Assembly: GCA_964501725.1 (NCBI GenBank)
Contig: CAZCTO010000004.1
Span: 89,480 to 153,479, forward strand
Direction: 5' to 3'
Length of the DNA stretch: 64,000 nt
Origin: CAZCTO01 sp964501725
GTDB taxonomy: Bacteria > Bacillota > Clostridia > Saccharofermentanales > Saccharofermentanaceae
Part shown: piece by piece, positions 52,862 through 61,450 of the stretch
How positions within the stretch are numbered: position 1 is the stretch's first letter
How the letters are laid out: the number at the start of each line of letters is the position of its first letter
Program-made: the position numbers and the translations under genes
The notes under the pieces: generated by a model
Told to the model about the DNA's origin: nothing
Seen by the model: only the letters and a program-made list of their open reading frames with translations
Databases searched by the model: none

Positions 52862-53580
52862 GAGTTGCCTCCCTTGTTGTCTGTTTGCACAGGCGGCAGG
52901 CTCCCGTTGTATCCGCTCGAGAGCTCATCACGGATGATACGTCCGTCGGAGATCTCGATAACTCTCTTCTTCATTCGATCCACAAGATTGCTGTCATGTG
53001 TGCAAATAACCACGGTAGTCCCATTACGGTTAATCTCTTCGAGGAGGGCCATAATAGACTCACTCGTGTGCGGGTCAAGGTTTCCCGTCGGCTCGTCCGC
53101 AACAATCAGCTTCGGGTCATTGACCATTGCACGCGCGATGGCGACGCGCTGTTGTTCACCGCCGGAAAGTTCAAGAGGCATTGCGGTTGCCTTGTGTCTT
53201 AAGTCAACTACGCCGAGAACAATCTCAACCATCTGTGACAGTTGCTTTGATGGCATGCCGACAATTTCTCCGGCAAACGCAACATTTTCAAAGACATTTT
53301 TGCTTTCGATCAATCGAAAATCCTGAAAAATCATCCCGATTTGACGGCGCAGTACAGGTACGAGCGAGCTCTGCATTTTCGAGATCGGAAAGCGATCCAT
53401 CAATACGTAACCGGCTGTCGGCTTTTCTTCCCGGGTGATCAGCTTGATCAATGTGGATTTTCCGGATCCGCTTTTGCCGATAATAAAAACGAATTCGCCG
53501 TCATCAATCTTGAAGCTGACGCCTGACAGCGCATCAGTGCCTGTTCTGTAAGTCTTGTGAACATTATCAAATCGTATCAA
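52858..53580 (-). CDS. ftsE: Cell division ATP-binding protein FtsE
   Basis: ABC ATPase of 240 aa. Walker A GKSGSGKST, Q-loop MIFQDFRLIESKNVFENVAF, signature LSGGEQQR and Walker B LIVADEPTGNLD are intact. FtsEX regulates septal peptidoglycan hydrolysis from the cytoplasmic face. First gene of ftsE-ftsX-M23. Confidence 0.96.
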   Translation of the reverse strand: MIRFDNVHKTYRTGTDALSGVSFKIDDGEFVFIIGKSGSGKSTLIKLITREEKPTAGYVLMDRFPISKMQSSLVPVLRRQIGMIFQDFRLIESKNVFENVAFAGEIVGMPSKQLSQMVEIVLGVVDLRHKATAMPLELSGGEQQRVAIARAMVNDPKLIVADEPTGNLDPHTSESIMALLEEINRNGTTVVICTHDSNLVDRMKKRVIEISDGRIIRDELSSGYNGSLPPVQTDNKGGNS

Positions 53581-53602
53581 TACATTTCACCGTCAACCAA
53601 AG

Positions 53603-54700
53603 TTACCAGCTGTTTTTTGCCGGTCGGTTGTTTTTCTCCTGCTTTTCAAGATATGTACGTACCATTGCGGCAAGCTTAAACAATACCGCATCATCAAAGC
53701 TCCGCAAATCCAGTCCGGTTATTTTCTGGATCTTGTCCAGGCGATAAACAAGCGTATTCCTGTGCACAAACAGTTTGCGGGAGGTTTCGCTTCCGTTCAG
53801 ATTGTTCTCGAAAAACTTCGAGATGGTCAGAAGGGTTTCGGAATCAAGCGCTTCATAAGCACCGTGCGCAAACACTTCGTCCAGAAACATATTACAGAGC
53901 GTCGGCGGGAGCTGGTAAATAAGCCGACCAAGACCGAGCTTATCATACCTCATGACGCATTTTTCATTCTCGAAAATGTTTCCGACGCGAAGAGCCAGCA
54001 TCGCTTCACGATATGATTTCGCGACGTCCTTGAGCGTTTGCGCCGGCATACCGATTCCGATGTTAACCCGGGTCATAGACTCAGCATTGAGGTTATCTTG
54101 AATCGTCTTGCTCTTCTCGGAAACAAACTCGCCGAAATCACCTTCGACTTCCATGACAAGAACAATGGTTTCCTCGTCCATGGCGAAGGTGTGGTGCGTT
54201 TTCGAATCCGGAAAAATATTCTGAAGAACATCCAGACTTTCGGGGCCGTCATTTCGGGTAACACGAACCAGAAACACAATTCTGTCCAGCGAATACGGAA
54301 TTTTAAACTCTCTGGCTTTAAGCGGAATATCTCCGGGAAGCTCGTTTTCGAGCAAAATGTTCTTGATAAAAGTCGCACGCTCCGTATCGGAATTCCGGTC
54401 CTTCAGCGCGGTTTTAATCCATTGGGCGACAAGTTCCAGATATGTATGCGATGCGGCATCCGTTCCGGCAATAAACGCGATATATTGAGTCTGTTCGCCG
54501 ATTAAAAGCCTCAAATATGTCTTCTCGGAAGTGCTTGCGAAAACGTCTTCAGACATCAATACCGCCCGAACCGACGGATCCTCTCCGCCTTCAAGTGCGG
54601 GATCTGTACAAGCAATGATCAGTCCGGTAATGTCCATCAAGCCCACGGTTTGATCCAGGATTCTTCTAATCTCGCGCATGCATCTCTTAATTTCTTCCAT
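53603..54700 (-). CDS. PucR/CdaR-type transcriptional regulator
   Basis: Regulator of 365 aa. An N-terminal sensing region (about 1-130) is followed by a GGDEF-like fold common to CdaR regulators (about 130-280). The C-terminal PucR helix-turn-helix is clear: SRKLFVHRNTLVYRLDKIQKITGLDLRSFDDAVLFKLA. Such proteins respond to sugar diacids, purines or carbohydrate state; the ligand here is unknown. ATG at 54700. Neighbour to a sugar ABC ATPase gene, from which it is separated by a terminator. Confidence 0.88.
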   Translation of the reverse strand: MEEIKRCMREIRRILDQTVGLMDITGLIIACTDPALEGGEDPSVRAVLMSEDVFASTSEKTYLRLLIGEQTQYIAFIAGTDAASHTYLELVAQWIKTALKDRNSDTERATFIKNILLENELPGDIPLKAREFKIPYSLDRIVFLVRVTRNDGPESLDVLQNIFPDSKTHHTFAMDEETIVLVMEVEGDFGEFVSEKSKTIQDNLNAESMTRVNIGIGMPAQTLKDVAKSYREAMLALRVGNIFENEKCVMRYDKLGLGRLIYQLPPTLCNMFLDEVFAHGAYEALDSETLLTISKFFENNLNGSETSRKLFVHRNTLVYRLDKIQKITGLDLRSFDDAVLFKLAAMVRTYLEKQEKNNRPAKNSW

Positions 54701-54865
54701 GATTTCCACCCGGCCGCCTTTCCGGCAAAAGCTAACATTTCAGTAAACAACAATTCAAAATCAAATTTACACCCAATTAATCTTATACGTTTAGCTGGCA
54801 AGTTGCAAGTACAGCGCCCGTACCGGTTATGGATGTTGCGCGCATTTATGAAGTATTCAATATGC

Positions 54866-54901
54866 AAAAGCACCGGCTCCCGAAAAGGGGAACCGGTGCT
54901 T
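54866..54901 (-). terminator. Terminator after the MsmX/UgpC-type gene
   Basis: On the minus strand AGCACCGG pairs with CCGGTGCT (54893-54900 and 54869-54876), then TTTTGCAT. Inner pairing CCC/GGG extends the stem. Confidence 0.75.
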
Positions 54902-54927
54902 CCTTGATCGTAAATAATAACTCTTTG

Positions 54928-56043
54928 TCAGGAGATAATGGCCTGCTCTGTGTCCTTATCAAAGATGTGAACACGGTTGGCATCGATAGCAAGATCAACC
55001 ACTTCTCCGACGCGGGAATGGGATGTGGTCGGGTCAACTCTTGCGGTCAGCGGAAGAGCTCCGTTCACCGTAACATACAGATAGGTTTCCGCACCGAGCA
55101 ACTCGACAACGTCGACGTCTGCAGAGAAAGAGGATTCCGGATGCTGTCCGACATATGTCGTCTCGTCTGTAATTGCTTCAGGACGTACGCCAAAGATAAC
55201 TTCAACGCCGTCATTCTCAAGAACTTCGGGAACTGAATATCTTTCAGGCAGCTTGATGGTGAAGTTCTCGAAAGCGATATAAACATCATTGCCCTCGACC
55301 TGAACAACCGCATTGATAAAGTTCATCGGAGGCATTCCGATAAATCCGGCAACGAAGGTGTTTACGGGATTCGCGTAGAGTTCGCTCGGGGAGTCAACTT
55401 GCTGGATGAAACCGTCCTTCATAACAACGATACGGGTACCCATCGTCATGGCCTCAGTCTGATCGTGCGTAACATAGATGATTGTGGTCTGCAGTCTCTG
55501 GTGCAGCTTAGTGATCTCAACACGCATCTGAACACGAAGCTTAGCGTCGAGGTTGGAAAGAGGTTCGTCCATAAGGAAGACCTTCGGGTCACGAACGATA
55601 GCACGTCCGAGAGCAACACGCTGTCTCTGTCCGCCGGACAGAGCCTTCGGCTTACGAAGGAGAAGGTGCTCAATTTCAAGAATTCTTGCAGCTTCGCTGA
55701 CGCGTCTCTTAATCTCAGCCTTCGGGACTTTGCGGATCTTAAGACCGAAAGCCATGTTGTCATAAACGGTCATATGCGGATACAGAGCGTAGTTCTGGAA
55801 AACCATCGCGATGTCACGATCCTTTGGAAGTACATCATTGATGAAACGGTCCTCAATGTAGATCTCGCCTTCGCTGACATCTTCGAGTCCGGCGATCATT
55901 CTGAGCGTTGTTGACTTTCCGCAACCGGAAGGTCCGACCAGGATGACGAACTCTTTATCGGCAATCTCAAGATTGAAATCGCTGACTGCGACAACGCCGC
56001 CTTCAAACTTCTTATAAACATGCTGAAGAGATAAACTAGCCAT
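54928..56043 (-). CDS. MsmX/UgpC-type sugar ABC transporter ATPase
   Basis: ATPase of 371 aa for carbohydrate uptake. Walker A GPSGCGKST, signature LSGGQRQR, Walker B VFLMDEPLSNLD and the switch His (YVTHDQTEAMT) are present. The C-terminal OB-type regulatory domain (about 235-365) is full-length. No permease or binding-protein genes are adjacent, so it is probably a shared ATPase for several sugar importers, as MsmX is in B. subtilis. ATG at 56043 after GGAGG; upstream in-frame codons to 56145 are not coding by appearance. Confidence 0.92.
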   Translation of the reverse strand: MASLSLQHVYKKFEGGVVAVSDFNLEIADKEFVILVGPSGCGKSTTLRMIAGLEDVSEGEIYIEDRFINDVLPKDRDIAMVFQNYALYPHMTVYDNMAFGLKIRKVPKAEIKRRVSEAARILEIEHLLLRKPKALSGGQRQRVALGRAIVRDPKVFLMDEPLSNLDAKLRVQMRVEITKLHQRLQTTIIYVTHDQTEAMTMGTRIVVMKDGFIQQVDSPSELYANPVNTFVAGFIGMPPMNFINAVVQVEGNDVYIAFENFTIKLPERYSVPEVLENDGVEVIFGVRPEAITDETTYVGQHPESSFSADVDVVELLGAETYLYVTVNGALPLTARVDPTTSHSRVGEVVDLAIDANRVHIFDKDTEQAIIS

Positions 56044-56263
56044 GTTAATACCTCCGAAAATGTGCCGCGCAAAGCGGCATCCAAAATTTGTATATCCATA
56101 ATATAACACCTGCCTTCCCGATATTCTATATGCCATATTAGCCAAAAGTTATCTGCTCTTTTTGGATGACTGTTCGTAAAATATGTCAAAGTGAACAGAC
56201 AATTCAAATCGTTTTTGTGCACAATGTATAAACAGAAGAAAATCGCTTAAAAAGTATTGCAAA

Positions 56264-56292
56264 ATGAGATTTTATTCAGTATTGTGTATAAT
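56264..56292 (+). promoter_or_regulatory. argC operon promoter
   Basis: Perfect TATAAT at 56287-56292; the -35 ATGAGA (56264-56269) keeps four of six bases with a 17-bp spacer. The -10 lies inside the first ARG-box-like site, so a bound repressor would block RNA polymerase. 5' UTR about 145 nt. Confidence 0.6.
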
Positions 56293-56321
56293 AATTCACG
56301 CAAGGAGCATAAATATTCAAA
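56283..56321 (+). promoter_or_regulatory. Tandem ARG-box-like operator
   Basis: Two 18-bp sites with centres 21 bp apart, the spacing of paired ArgR sites. Site 1 (56283-56300) contains TGTAT-AATA-ATTCA, one mismatch from the core TGAAT-N4-ATTCA. Site 2 (56304-56321) keeps the right half ATTCA exactly and a poor left half (AGCAT). Likely bound by ArgR/AhrC with arginine. Confidence 0.6.
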
Positions 56322-56444
56322 TTGACCGTTTATCAGAGCAAACTAATGATGTAGAATTGTTATATTGTATTGAGCTTATCCCGTGTCGGATGCATATTTA
56401 ATTAACGGCGTGTAAATTTCCTTTTGAATTGAGAGGTGTCCGCA

Positions 56445-57491
56445 ATGCATAAAACAAGAGTTGGAATCATCGGTGCGACAGGTTATGTCGGTGTCGAGCT
56501 TATACGCGGTTTAGCCGTCCATCCTGATGTGGAGCTCACTTGCCTGGTATCAAAGAGCTTTGCCGGGAAAGCGTTTTCTGACATTTATCCCGCTTTTCGG
56601 GGAATATGCGACACGGTGCTATCCGATTGCACACCGGCCGAAATGGCGGAACTCAGCGATGTGGTAATAACGGCACTTCCTCACGGGGTATCGTCCCGGG
56701 TCGTGCCGGTACTTTTGGATTCCGGGGTCAAGGTGATTGATCACAGCGGTGATTTTCGCTACAGAAAAGCCGATACATATGAGTTTTCATATGGTCTGTC
56801 CCATCCGAGGCCGGATTTGCTGACTGAAGCTGTATACGGAATTCCGGAACTATATCGCAACGAGCTTGCGACCGCGCGGCTCACCGCCAATCCCGGATGC
56901 TATCCCACTTGCTCAATTCTTGCACTCGTGCCGCTGTTGCGCCACGGAATGATAAAAACAGACAGCATAATCATCGACGCAATCTCCGCAATTTCGGGGG
57001 CGGGAAGGAAGGCCGATCTCGCGTATTCTTTTTGCGAGGCCTGCGACAGCCTTAAGCCCTATGCGGTCCTTAACCACCGGCATACCACCGAAATCGAGCA
57101 GGAGTGCTCCCTTGTTGCCGGCAAGGACATTCACGTCACCTTTACACCGCATCTTGCACCGATGAAGCGGGGCATGCTCGCCACGATCTATGCGGATCCG
57201 GTCGGAGAATGCACGGCGGAAGAACTCCGCGCTTTATATCAGAAAGAATATTCGGCGGATCCTTTTGTCAGAATCCTTGAGGACGGGAATCTTCCGGAGA
57301 CGGGAAATGTAATCGGTTCGAATTATATTGACATCGCCGTCAGTTTTGATCCGAGAACGGGTAAGATTAAAATATTCAGTGCTCTCGACAATCTCGGAAA
57401 AGGCGCTGCCCTTCAGGCAATTCAGGCACTCAACGTAATGCAGGGATATCCCGAAGAAACGGCGTTACGTGCTCTTACCAAAGGAATTTGA
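56445..57491 (+). CDS. argC: N-acetyl-gamma-glutamyl-phosphate reductase
   Basis: NADPH-dependent third step of arginine synthesis, 348 aa. GIIGATGYVGVELIRGL is the nucleotide-binding start. The catalytic Cys152 lies in TANPGCYPT, and a late His segment (VTFTPHLAPMKRGM) binds substrate. ATG at 56445 after GAGAGG; a GTG three codons upstream lies within that site. First gene of argCBDF. Confidence 0.96.
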   Translation: MHKTRVGIIGATGYVGVELIRGLAVHPDVELTCLVSKSFAGKAFSDIYPAFRGICDTVLSDCTPAEMAELSDVVITALPHGVSSRVVPVLLDSGVKVIDHSGDFRYRKADTYEFSYGLSHPRPDLLTEAVYGIPELYRNELATARLTANPGCYPTCSILALVPLLRHGMIKTDSIIIDAISAISGAGRKADLAYSFCEACDSLKPYAVLNHRHTTEIEQECSLVAGKDIHVTFTPHLAPMKRGMLATIYADPVGECTAEELRALYQKEYSADPFVRILEDGNLPETGNVIGSNYIDIAVSFDPRTGKIKIFSALDNLGKGAALQAIQALNVMQGYPEETALRALTKGI

Positions 57492-57524
57492 ACCGGGGCA
57501 CTTGAAATACAGGAGGACACAACA

Positions 57525-58472
57525 TTGGATACGCTGAATGATGTAATTAAATCTTTGGGCATGCAGGAGCTGATCGGTAAAGCGGAAATCCTGATTGAAG
57601 CCCTTCCCTACATACAAAGCCTTTCCGGAAAAACCGTGGTGATCAAGTACGGCGGTAACGCCATGATCAATGAGGAATTGAAGTCTTCGGTGATGGACGA
57701 CATCACACTTCTCAAGTATGTCGGAATCAACCCCGTTCTGGTTCACGGCGGCGGCCCCGATATCAGCGATATGCTCGTAAAAATGGGCATAAAGTCCAGA
57801 TTTGAAAAAGGCCTCCGCGTGACCGACCGTGAGACCATGGAAATCGCACAGATGGTTCTGATCGGAAAGACCAACAAGGAGATCGTTGCCGCGCTCGGCG
57901 GAAAAGGCGCCAAAGCGATCGGTATTTGCGGCATCGACGGTCATTTGATCGAATGCGAGAAGCTGACTTCCGACGCATACGGCAATCCGGTGGATGTCGG
58001 TTTTGTGGGCAAGATCACAAAGATCAACACAAAGGTATTGACCATGCTCGCAAGTGATGAATTTATTCCCGTTGTTGCGCCCATCGGCGTCGGACAGGAC
58101 GGGCAAAGTTACAATATTAATGCCGACACCGTTGCTTCCGAAATTGCCGCGGCACTGAAGGCAGAGAAGTTGATGACCCTGACGGATGTTGAGGGCGTGA
58201 AGGAGTCTCTCCCGGACGGCACGAGCAAAGTGATTCCCGTTCTGACCGAGAAAGACATTCATGACATGATCGCAAATGAAGTGATCTCCGGGGGCATGAT
58301 CCCAAAGGTGCTCGGTTGTCTGGATACGATTAACCGCGGAGTGGGACGCGCGCATATTATTGACGGCCGAATCCCGCACAGTCTGCTTTTGGAAATATTT
58401 ACCGGCCGAGGTATCGGGACGATGATTACAAAAGATATCCGCCCGTATTTCGAGGGCGAAAAGATTAATTAG
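57525..58472 (+). CDS. argB: Acetylglutamate kinase
   Basis: Phosphorylates N-acetylglutamate, 315 aa. VVIKYGGNAM binds ATP phosphates, and VLVHGGGPDISDML the substrate. The N-terminal helix before the kinase domain (about 1-30) is typical of arginine-inhibited hexameric enzymes, which suggests feedback control. It starts at TTG 57525, 8 bp after AGGAGG. Confidence 0.96.
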   Translation: MDTLNDVIKSLGMQELIGKAEILIEALPYIQSLSGKTVVIKYGGNAMINEELKSSVMDDITLLKYVGINPVLVHGGGPDISDMLVKMGIKSRFEKGLRVTDRETMEIAQMVLIGKTNKEIVAALGGKGAKAIGICGIDGHLIECEKLTSDAYGNPVDVGFVGKITKINTKVLTMLASDEFIPVVAPIGVGQDGQSYNINADTVASEIAAALKAEKLMTLTDVEGVKESLPDGTSKVIPVLTEKDIHDMIANEVISGGMIPKVLGCLDTINRGVGRAHIIDGRIPHSLLLEIFTGRGIGTMITKDIRPYFEGEKIN

Positions 58473-58538
58473 CGACTGATTATTCCCTTTTACATCCGAA
58501 ACGGAAGCAATATTCAACTCTGAGAAGCGAGGTATTTT

Positions 58539-59786
58539 ATGGAAAAGCTACTGGAATGGACCATGCATCTGGACAACAAATACTATATGAATGTTTTCGG
58601 AAAAAGAGTACCGGTGGTATTCACTCACGGCAAGGGCATTTATCTTTTTTCGAGCGAAGATAAGAAATATTACGATATGATCGGCGGCATTGCCGTAAAT
58701 TCACTCGGTCACGGTAATCCCAGACTGGTACGCGCCATTTCTTCACAGGCAAGAAAACTGATCCACTGCTCGAATTACTACTATATCGTGAACCAGGCAG
58801 AACTCGCCAGAAGGCTTGCTGAGATCAGTTTTGCCGAAAAAGCTTTCTTTTGCAACTCCGGCGCGGAAGCCAATGAGTGTGCGATAAAGCTTGCTCGCGG
58901 CTATTTCTACCACAAAGGAGCTCCACGGTCAAAAATTATCACCGCGTCGCGCTCTTTTCACGGAAGGACAATGACGACCGTTGCCGCGACGGGACAATCC
59001 AAAATGCAGCTTCCGTTCGAGCCGTTGACTCCCGGTTTTGTGCATGTTCCTTACAATGATATTTCCGCGATGATCAAAGAAGCGGATTCAAATACTTGTG
59101 CCATTATCCTCGAGCTCATTCAGGGCGAGTCCGGAGTGTTCCCTGCGGATCTGGATTACATCAAAGCGGTTCGGGACATTTGCAATGATACCGGCGCACT
59201 GTTGATAATTGATGAAGTACAAACCGGTGTCGGGCGGACGGGAACGTTTTTTGCATATGAGCAATACTATATAACCCCGGATATCGTGACACTCGCAAAA
59301 GGTCTGGCCGGAGGTGTTCCGATCGGCGCTGTCCTTGCCACCAAGGAAGCCGCGACCGGCTTTGAACTCGGGGACCACGGTTCAACATTCGGCGGCAATC
59401 CTCTGGCTACCGCCGCCGCTCTTGCCGTGCTCGACGAGATCGAGAAAAAGAATCTGATCGCACGCGCGAAGTCGACCGGGTCCTACCTGCAAAAGAAGCT
59501 GGCGAAGCTTGCGGAATGTCATCCTCTTCTTAAAGAAGTCCGGGGCAAAGGGCTTTTGATCGGAATCGGGCTTTCCAAGCCGGTTGCCAGGGAGCTGAAA
59601 CAGAAATGTTTTGAAGCCGGCATATTGGTAGGCTCCGTCGGGGACTCCTCCATTCGTCTCGCCCCGCCGCTTATTCTAACCAAGCTCCAGGTGACATTTT
59701 TATTGAAAGACTTTGAAGAAGTACTTTTCGATATGGAAAACACGGACCTTGCCAAAGCAACCACAGCACCGGAGGTAAAAGCATGA
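58539..59786 (+). CDS. argD: Acetylornithine aminotransferase
   Basis: PLP enzyme of class III, 415 aa, converting N-acetylglutamate semialdehyde to acetylornithine. The PLP lysine is Lys254 (TLAKGLAGGVPIGA). NSGAEANECAIKLAR and LIIDEVQTGVGRTG are the other signatures. An ATG five codons downstream of the annotated start region is possible. The stop overlaps argF by 4 bp. Confidence 0.95.
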   Translation: MEKLLEWTMHLDNKYYMNVFGKRVPVVFTHGKGIYLFSSEDKKYYDMIGGIAVNSLGHGNPRLVRAISSQARKLIHCSNYYYIVNQAELARRLAEISFAEKAFFCNSGAEANECAIKLARGYFYHKGAPRSKIITASRSFHGRTMTTVAATGQSKMQLPFEPLTPGFVHVPYNDISAMIKEADSNTCAIILELIQGESGVFPADLDYIKAVRDICNDTGALLIIDEVQTGVGRTGTFFAYEQYYITPDIVTLAKGLAGGVPIGAVLATKEAATGFELGDHGSTFGGNPLATAAALAVLDEIEKKNLIARAKSTGSYLQKKLAKLAECHPLLKEVRGKGLLIGIGLSKPVARELKQKCFEAGILVGSVGDSSIRLAPPLILTKLQVTFLLKDFEEVLFDMENTDLAKATTAPEVKA

Positions 59787-60712
59787 AACATTTCATCGAT
59801 TTTCACGAAGATGTATCGATCGACGAACTTGCGGCGCTTTTGGAGACCGCATCGGATCTGAAGGCCAAAACGAAGGCCGGCATCCCTCATCCGCTTCTTG
59901 CCGGCAAGGCGCTCGGCATGATTTTCTCGAAGTCATCGACCCGGACCCGGGTATCCTTTGAAGTCGGCATGTTCCAGCTCGGCGGGCAGCCGCTTTTCCT
60001 GAGCTCCGACGATATTCAGCTCGGCCGCGGTGAAACCATCAGCGATACGGCCAAAGTCCTCTCCAGAATGCTCGATGGTATCATGATCCGCACCTTTGCG
60101 CATCAGGACATTGTCGACCTGGCACAGCACGGATCCATCCCGATCATTAACGGTCTGAGCGACGACCAGCATCCGACACAGGCGCTTGCCGATCTTCTGA
60201 CCATTAAGGAACACAAGGGAAATCTGCGCGGCCTGAAGCTCGCGTATGTCGGCGACGGCAATAATGTGGCCAACTCTCTTCTGCAGGCCTGCGCCAAAGC
60301 CGGCATGCATATTTCCGTGGCCTCTCCCGAAAAGTACTCCTGCCCGGAGTTTTTCGTGCAACAGGCAAAAAAAGATGCTGCCGTGACGGGTTCGATCATT
60401 ACGATGACCGAAGATCCCTTCGAGGCGGTTCGCGACGCGGATGTTGTCTATACGGACACCTGGACCAGCATGGGTCAGGAAGAGGAAAAAGCCGCGCGGA
60501 TCCAGATTTTTAAGAAGTATCAGGTGAATAAAGAACTGATGAGCGTCGCCCAAAAAGATGCGATCTTTATGCACTGCCTGCCCGCATATCGCGGATATGA
60601 AGTCACCTCCGATATCATCGACTCGCCCTGTTCCGTGATTTTTGATGAGGCAGAGAATCGCTTGCACGCGCACAAAGCGATTCTTGTGCACTGCATGTTG
60701 AATAAAGCATGA
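59783..60712 (+). CDS. argF: Ornithine carbamoyltransferase
   Basis: Makes citrulline from ornithine and carbamoyl phosphate, 309 aa. The carbamoyl-phosphate site is SSTRTRVSFE (Ser52-Arg56), with DDQHPTQALAD and the ornithine-site MHCLPAYRGYEV. FHEDVS replaces the usual FxxxD start without affecting the core. ATG after GGAGG at the argD overlap. Confidence 0.96.
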   Translation: MKHFIDFHEDVSIDELAALLETASDLKAKTKAGIPHPLLAGKALGMIFSKSSTRTRVSFEVGMFQLGGQPLFLSSDDIQLGRGETISDTAKVLSRMLDGIMIRTFAHQDIVDLAQHGSIPIINGLSDDQHPTQALADLLTIKEHKGNLRGLKLAYVGDGNNVANSLLQACAKAGMHISVASPEKYSCPEFFVQQAKKDAAVTGSIITMTEDPFEAVRDADVVYTDTWTSMGQEEEKAARIQIFKKYQVNKELMSVAQKDAIFMHCLPAYRGYEVTSDIIDSPCSVIFDEAENRLHAHKAILVHCMLNKA

Positions 60713-61329
60713 ATTCTGAAGATACCTTGAACAAGCCTGCTCAACCGGCATCGTCGGGGAAAACCGGCCCGGGTATTACTGTCCGCCGGGCGCTTGACTG
60801 CGAGGCGGACGAGATTCACCGGCTGGTCAGCGATTCGATGAAAACGTATCGCACGCTTTCCGGTATTCCGGAAAACCGCCTCGAATCAAGTTCCGAAACC
60901 CCCGCAGATACCCGTAAGGCGATGCGCGAGGGCATTGTTCTGGTCGCGACCGATCCTTCCCTTGGGATCGTCGGCACGGTCAGGCTGATGACGCGAACGG
61001 GAAACTTCTTTACGGGTTCCTCGTTTTTTGGCAGTAACGGAGATACCAAAGTGATATATTTTACCCGCTTTGCCGTAAGACAGGACGCCCGGAACCAGGG
61101 AATCGGAAGCCTCTTGATTTCGGAAGGCGAGAAATTCGCCGCAAGCAAAGGCTTGCCGGCGATCTTTTTACACACTTCCCTCCGGAACGAGAGTACCGTT
61201 GCGTTTTATCTGAGCCGCGGCTTCGAAATGGACTCCGTTGATACGTCGCGCGGTTATCCGAGGGGCCTTTTTTTTAAGCGGTGTAATGCGTCACGCGCCC
61301 AAATCATGAATTTGCTTCATATAATCTGA
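60709..61329 (+). CDS. GNAT-family N-acetyltransferase in the arg operon
   Basis: Acetyltransferase of 206 aa. The acetyl-CoA-binding motif is RQDARNQGIGSLLI (Gln130-Gly131-Ile-Gly133), with ATDPSLGIVGTVRLM as an upstream strand. A low-complexity N-terminus (1-20) precedes the domain. It overlaps argF by 4 bp, so it is translationally coupled to arginine synthesis. The window has no argA or argJ, so it is a candidate N-acetylglutamate synthase. That is inference from context; a generic GNAT role is possible. Confidence 0.82.
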   Translation: MNSEDTLNKPAQPASSGKTGPGITVRRALDCEADEIHRLVSDSMKTYRTLSGIPENRLESSSETPADTRKAMREGIVLVATDPSLGIVGTVRLMTRTGNFFTGSSFFGSNGDTKVIYFTRFAVRQDARNQGIGSLLISEGEKFAASKGLPAIFLHTSLRNESTVAFYLSRGFEMDSVDTSRGYPRGLFFKRCNASRAQIMNLLHII

Positions 61330-61450
61330 ATTCACGTCCGTAACATTATGAATTAATTTCTTATTTCGCGAAGTATCGCCAATCATGCCTTGTTTCTCAT
61401 TCCTTACGGTCATATTTTGGGGTTAACCGAAGTATACCGAAGGGGTGCAT

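Noticed and set aside
57465..58517. Long open frame of 350 codons on the minus strand
   Set aside because: It is the exact antisense of argB, whose protein is clearly conserved; long antisense frames arise from codon bias here.
59933..60751. Minus-strand frame of 272 codons
   Set aside because: Antisense of argF, no ribosome-binding site and a His/Arg-rich composition typical of shadows.
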